NCBI RefSeq assembly: GCF_014190805.1
Contig: NZ_JACHVQ010000001.1
Location: forward strand, 1,302,001 to 1,366,000
Length of the DNA: 64,000 nucleotides
Origin: Flexivirga oryzae
GTDB lineage: Bacteria > Actinomycetota > Actinomycetes > Actinomycetales > Dermatophilaceae
Direction: 5' to 3'
The position numbers and the translations under genes are program-made. The notes beneath the pieces were generated by a model. It had not been told where the DNA came from. It worked only from the letters and a program-made list of their open reading frames with translations, and ran no database searches. This document shows positions 1 to 7,534 of the stretch, one piece after another; the stretch's first letter is position 1, and the number at the start of each line of letters is the position of its first letter.

Positions 1-24
1 GTGCTCGAAGGAGAATACGCATGA
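1..24 (+). CDS. 3' end of the gene upstream of hisB (probably hisC), partial
   Basis: Reading from base 1 gives V-L-E-G-E-Y-A followed by TGA at 22-24. The stop overlaps the hisB ATG (21-23) in an ATGA arrangement, the same coupling used elsewhere in this cluster. In actinobacteria the gene before hisB is normally hisC, histidinol-phosphate aminotransferase; that identity is inferred from gene order only, because seven residues cannot identify a protein. The hisB ribosome binding site (AAGGAG) lies inside this tail. Confidence 0.35.
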   Translation: MLEGEYA

Positions 25-629
25 CGACCGATCACCGGGTGGCACAGATCGAGCGCGCGACCAAGGAGAGCCAGATCGAGCTGTCGGTCGACCTGGACGG
101 CACCGGTGCGAGCGAGGTGTCCACGGGGGTGCGGTTCTACGACCACATGCTGGAGAGCTTCGCCAAGCACAGCCTGATCGACCTGCGGGTCAAGGCGACC
201 GGCGACCTCGACGTCGACGCACACCACACGGTGGAGGACACCGCGATCGTGCTCGGCCAGGCCGTGCGGGAGGCGCTGGGCGACAAGAGCGGCATCTCCC
301 GCTTCGGTGACGCCACAGTGCCGTTGGACGAGGCGCTGGTGCACGCTGTCGTCGATGTCGCGGGGCGTCCGTATGTCGTGCACACCGGGGAGCCCGAAGG
401 CCAGATCTACGCGGTCATCGGTGGCAACTATGCGGGTTCGCTGACCCAGCACGTGCTGGAGAGCTTCGGCCATCACGCTGCGATCGCGTTGCACGTGCGT
501 GTCCTGTCCGGCCGCGACCCGCACCACATCGTCGAGGCACAGTTCAAGGCGGTCGCCAGGGCGTTGCGCGCCGCGATCGCGCGGGATCCGCGTGTCGTCG
601 GCATCCCGAGCGCCAAGGGTGCACTGTAG
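21..629 (+). CDS. hisB: Imidazoleglycerol-phosphate dehydratase
   Basis: Dehydrates imidazole glycerol phosphate to imidazole acetol phosphate in cytoplasmic histidine synthesis. The 202-residue product has the usual monofunctional length and the internal duplication of the family: DHML at 41-44 with HHTVED at 68-73 in the first half, and HVLESFGHH with HHIVE in the second. These His/Glu clusters bind the two manganese ions. No HisB-type phosphatase domain is fused, as expected outside enterobacteria. The ATG is preceded by AAGGAG at good spacing and overlaps the stop of the upstream gene. It opens the visible his segment, which continues with an unknown gene, hisH and priA. Confidence 0.97.
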   Translation: MTTDHRVAQIERATKESQIELSVDLDGTGASEVSTGVRFYDHMLESFAKHSLIDLRVKATGDLDVDAHHTVEDTAIVLGQAVREALGDKSGISRFGDATVPLDEALVHAVVDVAGRPYVVHTGEPEGQIYAVIGGNYAGSLTQHVLESFGHHAAIALHVRVLSGRDPHHIVEAQFKAVARALRAAIARDPRVVGIPSAKGAL

Positions 630-634
630 GTCGC

Positions 635-1258
635 ATGCCCCGCGCCGTCCGCTCCCGACGATCCGGCGTGCTCCTGTTGCACGGCGACGTCAAGACCGTG
701 TCCGCATGGGTGCGCCAGGGGGTCGTCCCTTCCTACGTCGTACCCCTGGCGGGTTGGACCGCCGTCGTGCCCGGCGGCCCGTCGCAGGCCGGCAAGCCGT
801 ACGACGATGCGGTGCACCTGCTGCTCGCCCGCCGCGTGCCGAGCCGGATGCGCGCGGCGCTCGGACTGTTCCGGCTGGACGACAGGGGTGTCGTGGTCGT
901 ACACCCGCGCGGCTGGCGTGCGCTACCGCGGTGGCTGGTCTGGGAGCGCGGCGACGGGGTCTCCGGGCTGCCGGGCCATCCGGCCGCCCGGCCAGGCGAC
1001 ATGGCGATGGCTGCCGGAGTCGTACCCGAGTCCGTGCGAGCGATCCGGGAGATCCTCACCGACCCCACCGCACTGATCGACGACGTGCTCGCCGACCTGA
1101 TGGGGGTGCTCGCGCTGCCGGGGGAACGCCTCATCAATGGGCAGGTCAAGGACGCCGAGGGTGCTGTGCTGGTCGAACCAGCGGCGCGCGCCGTCGAGCG
1201 ATTCTCCCGAGTCACCAAGGAAGACAAAGAAATCCGCACCGAGTTGGAGCAGCTGTGA
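635..1258 (+). CDS. Unknown protein encoded between hisB and hisH
   Basis: The 207-residue protein starts 5 bases after the hisB stop, and its TGA overlaps the hisH GTG, so it is translated as part of the his operon. No signal peptide or membrane helix is visible. The N-terminal two thirds is rich in Val, Arg and Trp (for example HPRGWRALPRWLVWERG) and the C-terminal third looks helical and acidic, ending KEDKEIRTELEQL. I do not recognise a catalytic motif. Genes of unknown function at this position occur in related actinobacteria, so a role connected to histidine synthesis is possible, but that is inferred from position only. Confidence 0.85.
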   Translation: MPRAVRSRRSGVLLLHGDVKTVSAWVRQGVVPSYVVPLAGWTAVVPGGPSQAGKPYDDAVHLLLARRVPSRMRAALGLFRLDDRGVVVVHPRGWRALPRWLVWERGDGVSGLPGHPAARPGDMAMAAGVVPESVRAIREILTDPTALIDDVLADLMGVLALPGERLINGQVKDAEGAVLVEPAARAVERFSRVTKEDKEIRTELEQL

Positions 1259-1887
1259 GCAGTCGGATCGTCGTTTTCGACTACGGCAGCGGCAACGTCC
1301 GCTCCGTGGTCCGCATGCTCGAGCGGGTCGGCGCGGACGTCACGCTGACCGCCGATCGGCAGGCCGCGCTGGATGCCGACGGCCTCTACGTGCCGGGTGT
1401 CGGTGCGTTCCACGCGTGCATGGTCGGGCTGCGGGACGCCGGTGGACCGCAGATCATCGCCGAGCGGCTGCGAGTCGGGAGACCGGTCCTCGGGGTGTGT
1501 GTCGGTTTCCAGGTGCTCTTCGACGGGTCGACCGAACCCACGTCCATCCGGCCCGTAACCAGTGGCCTCGGGTACTTCTCTGGGACCGTCGAACGCCTCG
1601 ACGCACCCGTCGTGCCGCACATGGGGTGGAGTCTGCTCTCGCCCGCCGCCGGTTCGCGCCTGCTCGCGGGGGTCGAGGACCAACGTTTCTACTTCGTCCA
1701 CTCGTATGCCGCCGCGCAGCTGCTCGACAGCCGGGTTGCGGGGAACCCGCTGGTGACGACCGCGCAGCACGGTGCGAGCTTCGTCGCGGCGGTCGAGGAC
1801 GGGCCGCTGACGGGCACCCAGTTCCACCCGGAGAAGTCGGGCGATGCCGGCGCCCACCTGGTGCAGAACTGGCTGCGCACACTGTGA
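1255..1887 (+). CDS. hisH: Imidazole glycerol phosphate synthase, glutaminase subunit
   Basis: Class I glutamine amidotransferase that hydrolyses glutamine and channels ammonia to HisF, giving imidazole glycerol phosphate and AICAR. The 210-residue product shows the nucleophile elbow GVCVGFQ (Cys82; the family more often reads GICLGMQ) and the catalytic His191/Glu193 in FHPEKS. FDYGSGN near the N-terminus and PHMGWS in the middle are also typical of HisH. The GTG start at 1255 overlaps the upstream stop as GTGA. A longer open frame begins at 499 but has no homology before this point. The partner hisF is not adjacent here. Confidence 0.95.
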   Translation: MSSRIVVFDYGSGNVRSVVRMLERVGADVTLTADRQAALDADGLYVPGVGAFHACMVGLRDAGGPQIIAERLRVGRPVLGVCVGFQVLFDGSTEPTSIRPVTSGLGYFSGTVERLDAPVVPHMGWSLLSPAAGSRLLAGVEDQRFYFVHSYAAAQLLDSRVAGNPLVTTAQHGASFVAAVEDGPLTGTQFHPEKSGDAGAHLVQNWLRTL

Positions 1888-1899
1888 TCGCCCGAGCCC

Positions 1900-1982
1900 G
1901 TCGAGTAGCCCGGAGCGCTAGCGGCGGGTTCCCCCACGCGGGTCGAGTAGCCCGGAGCGCTAGCGGAGGGCGTATCGAGACC
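1900..1982. repeat. Two copies of a GTCGAGTAGCCCGGAGC-type intergenic repeat
   Basis: The 25-base word that begins GTCGAGTAGCCCGGAGC and ends GCTAGCGG occurs at 1900-1924 and again at 1942-1966. The second copy continues to GTATCGAGACC, so the unit starts GGTCGAGTA and ends in its approximate inverse TATCGAGACC, making an imperfect palindrome. It fills most of the hisH-priA gap. A decayed relative lies at 34158-34197 between argC and argJ. Similar palindromes are common between genes in related actinobacteria, as far as I recall. Confidence 0.8.
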
Positions 1983-2025
1983 ACCACCTGCACAATCGAA
2001 AACGTCACAACACAAGGAGATTTCG

Positions 2026-2775
2026 ATGGTTGACGAGGCGCCGAGACTCGAGCTCTTGCCCGCCGTGGACGTGGCCGACGGCCAGGCCGTCCAGCTCGTC
2101 CAGGGTGTCGCCGGCACCGGGGGCCAGTTCGGAGACCCTCTCGCGGCCGCCACGGCGTGGCAGGACGCGGGGGCCGAGTGGCTGCACCTGGTCGACCTCG
2201 ACGCGGCGTTCGGTCGGGGCAGCAACGCCGAGCTCCTGGCGAGCATCATCGGCCGGCTGGACCTGAAGGTCGAGCTGTCGGGCGGCATACGCGACGAGGC
2301 GTCCTTGACCGCGGCACTGGCGACGGGGTGCCGGCGCGTGAACCTCGGCACCGCTGCGCTGGAGGACCCGGAGTGGACGGCGCGGGCCATCGCGACCCAC
2401 GGGGATCGCATCGCGGTCGGTCTCGACGTGCGCGGCACTACCCTCGCGGCGCGCGGCTGGACCAGGGAGGGTGGTGACCTGTGGGAGACCCTCGAGCGTC
2501 TCGACGGAGAGGGCTGTGCCCGCTACGTCGTCACGGACGTCGCCAAGGACGGCATGCTGCAGGGGCCCAATGTCACGCTCCTGCAAGACGTTTGCGCGCG
2601 CACCGATCGACCGGTCGTCGCCTCCGGCGGGGTGTCCACCCTGGACGACATCCGCGCGTTGCGTGAGCTCGTGCCGGTCGGCGTCGAGGGCGCGATCATC
2701 GGCTCGGCGCTCTACAAGGGAGCCTTCGAGCTCGGGGACGCCCTCGACCTCGCCGGCCGTCCGGCGACCGCATGA
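2026..2775 (+). CDS. priA: Bifunctional HisA/TrpF isomerase PriA
   Basis: A (beta-alpha)8-barrel isomerase of 249 residues. In actinobacteria this protein isomerises ProFAR in histidine synthesis and also phosphoribosylanthranilate in tryptophan synthesis. The catalytic Asp near the N-terminus (PAVDVADG, Asp15), the phosphate loops SGGIRD and ASGGVSTLDD, and the central VVTDVAKDGML strand with the second catalytic Asp are all present. A clear AAGGAG precedes the ATG. Dual function is inferred from lineage and cannot be separated from plain HisA by reading; the absence of a trpF gene elsewhere in the genome would support it. The stop overlaps the next ATG. Confidence 0.93.
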   Translation: MVDEAPRLELLPAVDVADGQAVQLVQGVAGTGGQFGDPLAAATAWQDAGAEWLHLVDLDAAFGRGSNAELLASIIGRLDLKVELSGGIRDEASLTAALATGCRRVNLGTAALEDPEWTARAIATHGDRIAVGLDVRGTTLAARGWTREGGDLWETLERLDGEGCARYVVTDVAKDGMLQGPNVTLLQDVCARTDRPVVASGGVSTLDDIRALRELVPVGVEGAIIGSALYKGAFELGDALDLAGRPATA

Positions 2776-3500
2776 CGCACGAGCATTTCGACTCCGCGGG
2801 TCAGACCTTCTCCGGGAGGGCGGTGACCGGCACCGGGTTCGACAACGACGACGGGTCGATCGACCCCCAGCTCGCCATCGCGCTGCAGGATGCGGGCGAC
2901 GAGGGGGGTCTGATGGCCGCGCTGGCGCAGGCACGGTTGCTCGTGCCGATCGTCGCCACGCTGGCGGAGGCGGACGAGTCGGGGGAGCACGTCGTCGAGA
3001 AGAGCACCGACATGGCGGTGGTCACGCTGACCGCGCCGTCGGGCGAGCGGGCGCTGCCGGTCTTCACCGACACGGCATCGCTCGCAGCCTGGGATCCAGA
3101 AGCTCGCCCATCGCCGGTGCGAGCCGAGCTGGCGGCTCAGGCCGCGATCGCCGAGCAGTGCGACGTGATGGTGCTGGATGTCGCCACCCGGTCGCTGGTG
3201 TTGCGGCCGAGCATGGTGTGGGCACTGGCCCAGCGAGCCAGCTGGCGGCCGCCACACCTGGATGACCATGTCCGACAGGCGGTTTCGAAGGCCGTTGCCG
3301 ACGAACCCGACATTGCCGAGGCCAGGTGCGAGGCCGGCAGCGCCCCCGGGGAGCTGCGCGTCGTGCTCGCGGTGCGGCCCGGACTCACCCAGCAGGAGCT
3401 GCAGGCGCTGGCACAGCGGGTGGGCGAGCAGATCGCGACCGACGGCGAGACCCGCGCCCGCATCGACGGCCTCGCGTTCTCCGTCGTCTCGGCAGGCTGA
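2772..3500 (+). CDS. SseB-domain protein
   Basis: The 242-residue soluble protein is coupled to priA by an ATGA overlap. The first half matches the SseB N-terminal domain pattern: an alanine-rich helix (LMAALAQARLLVPIV), then TLTAPSGERALPVFTDTASLAAW. The C-terminal half is a separate alpha/beta region ending GETRARIDGLAFSVV. SseB-type genes next to hisA/priA are common in actinobacteria and no reaction is known for them. Nothing suggests type III secretion here despite the family name. It is the last gene of the his segment, followed by a strong hairpin. Confidence 0.85.
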   Translation: MTHEHFDSAGQTFSGRAVTGTGFDNDDGSIDPQLAIALQDAGDEGGLMAALAQARLLVPIVATLAEADESGEHVVEKSTDMAVVTLTAPSGERALPVFTDTASLAAWDPEARPSPVRAELAAQAAIAEQCDVMVLDVATRSLVLRPSMVWALAQRASWRPPHLDDHVRQAVSKAVADEPDIAEARCEAGSAPGELRVVLAVRPGLTQQELQALAQRVGEQIATDGETRARIDGLAFSVVSAG

Positions 3501-3531
3501 CCCACTTCGACGACCGGCCCCAAACAGACTA

Positions 3532-3623
3532 CCGACAGGCCCACAAACTGCCGAAAGGCCCAGCAAACCGCCGCAGATCGTGGCGGTTTGCTGGGCCTTT
3601 CGGGGTGATTCTGAGCCTTTCGG
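3532..3623. repeat. Module cluster, site A (four CCGANAGGCCCAGCAAA-type modules)
   Basis: Four versions of the dispersed module lie here. Two are in plus orientation (3532-3547, CCGACAGGCCCACAAA; 3551-3567, CCGAAAGGCCCAGCAAA). Two are inverted (3587-3603; 3609-3623). They sit between the converging SseB-like gene and lpdA. Related clusters are at 10905, 12131, 32952 and 63479. Confidence 0.85.
3551..3603. terminator. Strong hairpin between convergent genes
   Basis: A perfect 22-bp stem: arm 3551-3572 pairs with 3582-3603, with a 9-base loop. It lies between genes that converge (his segment from the left, lpdA from the right) and could stop transcription both ways. There is no U tract, as is usual for actinobacterial terminators. 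The arms are themselves copies of the dispersed module. Confidence 0.75.
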
Positions 3624-3664
3624 CAGGTGGGGGGGCCTCCCGTCCGCGAGACCCCGCTTGCGCG

Positions 3665-5068
3665 TCAGAGGTTGATCATGTGGCCGACGATGCCCTCGAC
3701 GGCTTCCTTCATCGCCTCGGACAGCGTCGGGTGGGCGAAGACGTTGCGCGCGATCTCGTCGGCGGTCAGGTCCCACTTCTGGGCCAGGGTCAGCGCAGGC
3801 AGCAGCTCGGTGGCCTCCGGGCCGATCAGGTGGGCGCCGAGCAGCTCGTTGTGCTTGGCGTCCGCCACGATCTTCACGAAGCCGGCCGTCTCCGCCATAC
3901 CGCGGGCCTTGCCGTTGGCCGAGAAGGGGAACGACGCGGTCTTGACGTCATACCCCTTGTCCTTCGCCTGCTGCTCGGAGTAGCCGAAGGACGCGATCTG
4001 CGGCTGGCAGAACGTCGCCCGCGGGATCATGTCGAAGTCGATCTCGACGGTCTCGGCGTTGCCGATCGTCTCGGCCGCGACGACACCCATCGCCTCGGCC
4101 GTGTGCGCCAGCATCAGCTTGCCGGTCACGTCACCGATCGCGTAGACGCCGGCGACGTTGGTGCGGCCGCGCTCGTCGACGGCGATCGCACCCCGGTCGC
4201 TCGTGCCGACACCGGTCGCCTCCAGACCGTAGCCGTCCAGTCGCGGCGCGAACCCGATGGCCTGCAGCACCTTGTCGGCCTCCAACACGGTGGAGTCGCC
4301 ACCGCCGGCAGGGGAGACGGTGACCTTGACCGGACCGGAGCCGGAGTCCTCGATCTTCTCGACCTTGGTCGAGAGCATCACCTTGACGCCGAGCTTCTTG
4401 TAGTGCCGCAGCAGCTCCTTGGACACGTCCGCATCCTCGGTCGGCACCATGCGGTCCAGGAACTCCACGATCGTCACGTCGACGCCGTAATTGGAGAGGA
4501 CGTAAGCGAACTCGACGCCGATGGCTCCCGACCCGGCGATGATGATCGACCCCGGGAGCTCCTCGGTGAGGATCTGCTCCTCGTAGGTGACGACCCGGTC
4601 GGAGAGCTCGGTGCCCGGGATGAGGCGGGTTGTCGCGCCGGTCGCGATGATGACGTTGTCGGCGGTCACCGTCTCGGTGCTGCCCGAGGTGAGCTGCACC
4701 TGGATCGTGTGCGCGTCGGTGAACGTGCCGGTGCCCTCGAGCTCGGTGATGGAGTTCTTCTTCATCAGGTAGTGCACGCCCTTGGCGCTGGCGTCGGCCA
4801 CGCCGCGGCTGCGCTTCCAGGCGGCACCGAAGTCCATCGACACCTCCCCGGAGATGCCGAAGGTCTTGGCCTCCTTGGTCAGGATGTGCGAGATCTCCGC
4901 ATTGCGCAGCAGCGCTTTGGACGGGATGCAACCGACGTTGAGACAGACACCACCCCAGTACTTCTTCTCGATGATGGCGGTCTTGAGGCCGAGCTGGCTC
5001 GCGCGGATCGCTGCGACATACCCACCAGGGCCTGCACCGAGGACGACGACGTCAAAGTGTTGTGCCAC
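3665..5068 (-). CDS. lpdA: Dihydrolipoyl dehydrogenase (E3)
   Basis: FAD enzyme that reoxidises dihydrolipoamide with NAD+ as the E3 component of pyruvate and 2-oxoglutarate dehydrogenase complexes. The 467-residue length is standard. Visible elements: FAD-binding GAGPGGYVAA (11-20), redox pair Cys42/Cys47 in GGVCLNVGCIPSK, NAD-binding GSGAIGVEFA, second FAD motif YAIGDVTG, and the His446-Glu451 dyad in AHPTLSEA at the dimer interface. No lipoyl domain is fused. It is a single-gene unit. The start lies about 25 bases from the stop of the SorC-type gene on the same strand, so read-through from that gene is possible. Confidence 0.97.
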   Translation of the reverse strand: MAQHFDVVVLGAGPGGYVAAIRASQLGLKTAIIEKKYWGGVCLNVGCIPSKALLRNAEISHILTKEAKTFGISGEVSMDFGAAWKRSRGVADASAKGVHYLMKKNSITELEGTGTFTDAHTIQVQLTSGSTETVTADNVIIATGATTRLIPGTELSDRVVTYEEQILTEELPGSIIIAGSGAIGVEFAYVLSNYGVDVTIVEFLDRMVPTEDADVSKELLRHYKKLGVKVMLSTKVEKIEDSGSGPVKVTVSPAGGGDSTVLEADKVLQAIGFAPRLDGYGLEATGVGTSDRGAIAVDERGRTNVAGVYAIGDVTGKLMLAHTAEAMGVVAAETIGNAETVEIDFDMIPRATFCQPQIASFGYSEQQAKDKGYDVKTASFPFSANGKARGMAETAGFVKIVADAKHNELLGAHLIGPEATELLPALTLAQKWDLTADEIARNVFAHPTLSEAMKEAVEGIVGHMINL

Positions 5069-5083
5069 GGTATGACGATATCG

Positions 5084-6043
5084 CTATCCCAGCAGCGCCT
5101 GCGCAAGCGTCTCATCGATCACCAGGCGGTTGACCTTGCCGCCGGCGATCGCAGCGCGCACGACCGGTGCGCGCGGCGCGCCACTCACCAGGCCGATGAC
5201 GGTCGGTATGCCGACCAGCTGCTCGTCGGACAGCGTGATGATGCGGTCCGCGAGCCCTCCGTCGACCGCATCTCCCGCGTCGTCGATGAAGACACCGCTG
5301 ATCTCCCCGATGGCGCCGGCGTTGCGCATGGCGACGCGCTCGTCGGTCGTGGCGAGGTCGAACAGGGTGGACTCACCGGCCGCCCAGCCGCCGACACCCA
5401 CCACCGCGACCGTGACGTCCGCGACGTGCGCGAGTGCTTCGCTGGTGCCCGGCTGCCGGCGCAGCATGTCCGCACTCGCCGGGTCGGTCGCCACCAGGGG
5501 CGCGTAGAAGTGATGGGCCTCACCGCCGCTCAGGTTGGCGGCGGAGCGCACAAGATCGACCGGCGACTGCAGGTCGGGGATGGCCAGCGCGCCCGACAGT
5601 TGCACGATCGGCACCGGCGGCAGGCTGCGCAGCGCGCCGACGGTTGCCGCGACGCTACGTGACCACGGCAGGCCCAGGACGTCCGACGGACCGAGCAGGC
5701 GGGTCAGTTCGCCGGCCGCGACGGCGCCGATGTCACGTCGCGTCTCCGCAGCGGTCTGGCCCTCGTGGCTGCGCACCACGAGCGCTCCGTCGAGGCCGAG
5801 TGCCTCGGACAGGCGGGTCGACAGGGCGTAGTCGATGGTCGGTTCTCCGACGATCTCGATCCGCACCACGCCGGTCGAGCGCGCGGTCTCCAGCAGCCGC
5901 GCGACCTTGAACCTGGACAGCCCGAGGTGCCCCGCGATCTCGACCTTCGACTGGTCCTGCAGGTAGAAGCGCCGGGCGACGTCGACGAGCAGCGCTCGTC
6001 CCGATGCCGCGGTGCTGCCGCCGGGCTGTGGGTCGTCGCTCAT
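5084..6043 (-). CDS. SorC/DeoR-type sugar-binding transcriptional regulator
   Basis: A 319-residue regulator with an N-terminal helix-turn-helix (about 15-60: VARRFYLQDQSKVEIAGHLG then SRFKVARLLETAR) and a C-terminal sugar-phosphate-binding domain of the SorC family (GLPWSRSVAATV; GVGGWAAGESTLF). The start is taken at the ATG 6043, which has GGAGGAAGCAGG just upstream; an in-frame ATG 72 bases further up lacks a site and would cross the operator. It is divergent from the polyol ABC genes and probably represses them, released by a phosphorylated sugar or polyol. Confidence 0.9.
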   Translation of the reverse strand: MSDDPQPGGSTAASGRALLVDVARRFYLQDQSKVEIAGHLGLSRFKVARLLETARSTGVVRIEIVGEPTIDYALSTRLSEALGLDGALVVRSHEGQTAAETRRDIGAVAAGELTRLLGPSDVLGLPWSRSVAATVGALRSLPPVPIVQLSGALAIPDLQSPVDLVRSAANLSGGEAHHFYAPLVATDPASADMLRRQPGTSEALAHVADVTVAVVGVGGWAAGESTLFDLATTDERVAMRNAGAIGEISGVFIDDAGDAVDGGLADRIITLSDEQLVGIPTVIGLVSGAPRAPVVRAAIAGGKVNRLVIDETLAQALLG

Positions 6044-6085
6044 CCTGCTTCCTCCGTCAACGTGGTCCTCCGGTTTGTCCCCACG

Positions 6086-6109
6086 ACAGTGTGGCTTATG
6101 CCACACTGT
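6086..6109. promoter_or_regulatory. Palindromic operator between the SorC-type gene and the ABC operon
   Basis: A perfect inverted repeat, ACAGTGTGGC and GCCACACTGT, separated by TTAT. It lies 43 bases upstream of the regulator start and 48 bases upstream of the binding-protein start. It is the obvious binding site for the adjacent SorC-type regulator. The assignment is inferred from symmetry and position. Confidence 0.75.
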
Positions 6110-6129
6110 ACTCATCTGCGCACCATAAC

Positions 6130-6141
6130 GCTCATATGAGC
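6130..6141. promoter_or_regulatory. Second palindrome near the ABC operon start
   Basis: GCTCATATGAGC is a perfect 12-bp palindrome ending 15 bases before the binding-protein ATG and just ahead of its AGGAGG. It may be a secondary operator or part of the promoter; there is no independent evidence. Confidence 0.45.
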
Positions 6142-6156
6142 AAACCAGGAGGACGC

Positions 6157-7533
6157 ATGACTGTTCGTAGGAGACGGATCGCCGTGCTCGCTGCGGGCGC
6201 TGTCGCCATGACGACGGTGACCGGCTGCGGTGCGGCTGCGGGATGGGGTGGTGGCGTCGGCGGCGGCGGCGGTAACACCATCAACGTGCTGATGGTCAAC
6301 AACCCGCAGATGGTCGATCTGCAGAAGCTGACCGACAAGTACTTCACCGCGAAGACCGGGATCAAGGTCAACTACACGGTGCTGCCGGAGGACGACCTGC
6401 GTGACAAGGCGAGCCAGGAGTTCTCGGCGCAGGCCGGTCAGTACGACGTGGCGAGCCTGTCCAACTTCGAGATCCCGATCTACGCCAAGACCGGTTGGGT
6501 CGCACCACTGTCGGGCTACATCGCCAAGGACCCCGGCTTCGACCAGCAGGACATCCTGAAACCGATGCGCCAGGCACTCACTGTCAACGGCAAGGTCTAC
6601 GCAGAGCCGTTCTACGGGGAGTCGTCCTTCCTGATGTACCGCAAGGACATCCTGAAGGCCAAGGGCATCACGATGCCGAAGCACCCGACCTGGCAGCAGG
6701 TCGCCGACATCGCCAAGAAGGTCAACGGTGCCAAGCCGGGGATGGCGGGCATCTGCCTGCGCGGTCAGCCCGGCTGGGGCCAGGTGATGGCGCCGCTCAC
6801 CACCGTGGTCAACACCTTCGGCGGCACCTGGTTCACCAAGGACTGGCAGGCGCAGGTCGACGGCAAGGGCTTCACCGACGCCACCCAGTTCTACGTCGAC
6901 CTGGTCCGCAAGTATGGCGAGAAGGGCGCTGCCCAGGCCGGATTCACCGAGTGCCTCAACGATCTGACACAAGGCAGCGTCGCCATGTGGTACGACGCGA
7001 CCTCGGCAGCCGGGTCGTTGGAGGCCACCGGTTCGCCGGTGAAGGGCAAGATCGGCTACGTCGCCGCGCCGGTCGTGAAGACCAAGAACTCCGGCTGGCT
7101 CTACACCTGGGCGTGGGCGATCGAGCAGGCCAGCACCAAGAAGGATGCCGCCTGGAAGTTCATCTCCTGGGCGAGCAGCAAGCAGTACGAGCAGCTGGTC
7201 GGTCAGAAGCTGGGCTGGACCCAGGTGCCGTCCGGTTACCGGAAATCGCTCTACTCCAACCCGAAGTATGTCGCCCAGGCCAAGGCGTTCGCCGAGCCGA
7301 CGCTCAACGCGATCTCCTCGGTCGATCCGAACAACCCAGGCGTCCAGGCACGCCCGGCGCCCGGTGTGCAGTTCGTCGACATACCCGAGTTCACCAACCT
7401 CGGCACCGAGGTGAGTCAGGACATCAGCTCGGCGATCGCCGGGAAGATGTCGGTCAAGAGCGCCCTGAGCAGCGGGCAGCAGCGAGCCGATGACGTGGCC
7501 AAGCAATACCGCAAGCGAGCGGGGGAGGACTGA
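6157..7533 (+). CDS. Sugar/polyol ABC transporter, substrate-binding lipoprotein
   Basis: A 458-residue family 1 extracellular solute-binding protein. The signal peptide has four arginines (RRRR, 4-7), a hydrophobic core and the lipobox VTGC, giving a lipidated Cys24, followed by a Gly/Ala-rich linker (about 25-40). The mature part begins NTINVLMVNNPQ and has the typical DVASLSNFEIPIYAK and TQGSVAMWYDATSAAG regions. The ATG 6157 is chosen because AGGAGG ends 4 bases before it; the ATG at 6136 lacks a site. It is first in an operon with two permeases and a polyol dehydrogenase, so sorbitol, mannitol or arabitol is the likely ligand. Confidence 0.93.
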   Translation: MTVRRRRIAVLAAGAVAMTTVTGCGAAAGWGGGVGGGGGNTINVLMVNNPQMVDLQKLTDKYFTAKTGIKVNYTVLPEDDLRDKASQEFSAQAGQYDVASLSNFEIPIYAKTGWVAPLSGYIAKDPGFDQQDILKPMRQALTVNGKVYAEPFYGESSFLMYRKDILKAKGITMPKHPTWQQVADIAKKVNGAKPGMAGICLRGQPGWGQVMAPLTTVVNTFGGTWFTKDWQAQVDGKGFTDATQFYVDLVRKYGEKGAAQAGFTECLNDLTQGSVAMWYDATSAAGSLEATGSPVKGKIGYVAAPVVKTKNSGWLYTWAWAIEQASTKKDAAWKFISWASSKQYEQLVGQKLGWTQVPSGYRKSLYSNPKYVAQAKAFAEPTLNAISSVDPNNPGVQARPAPGVQFVDIPEFTNLGTEVSQDISSAIAGKMSVKSALSSGQQRADDVAKQYRKRAGED

Positions 7534-7534
7534 C

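Noticed and set aside
3326..5662. Open frame of 778 codons on the plus strand
   Set aside because: It lies opposite lpdA and the SorC-type gene, which have complete motifs. The translation is His/Gly/Arg-rich shadow sequence, common opposite real genes in high-GC DNA.
6004..6156. Longer N-terminus for the binding protein
   Set aside because: It would cross the operators and remove the lipoprotein signal from the N-terminus.
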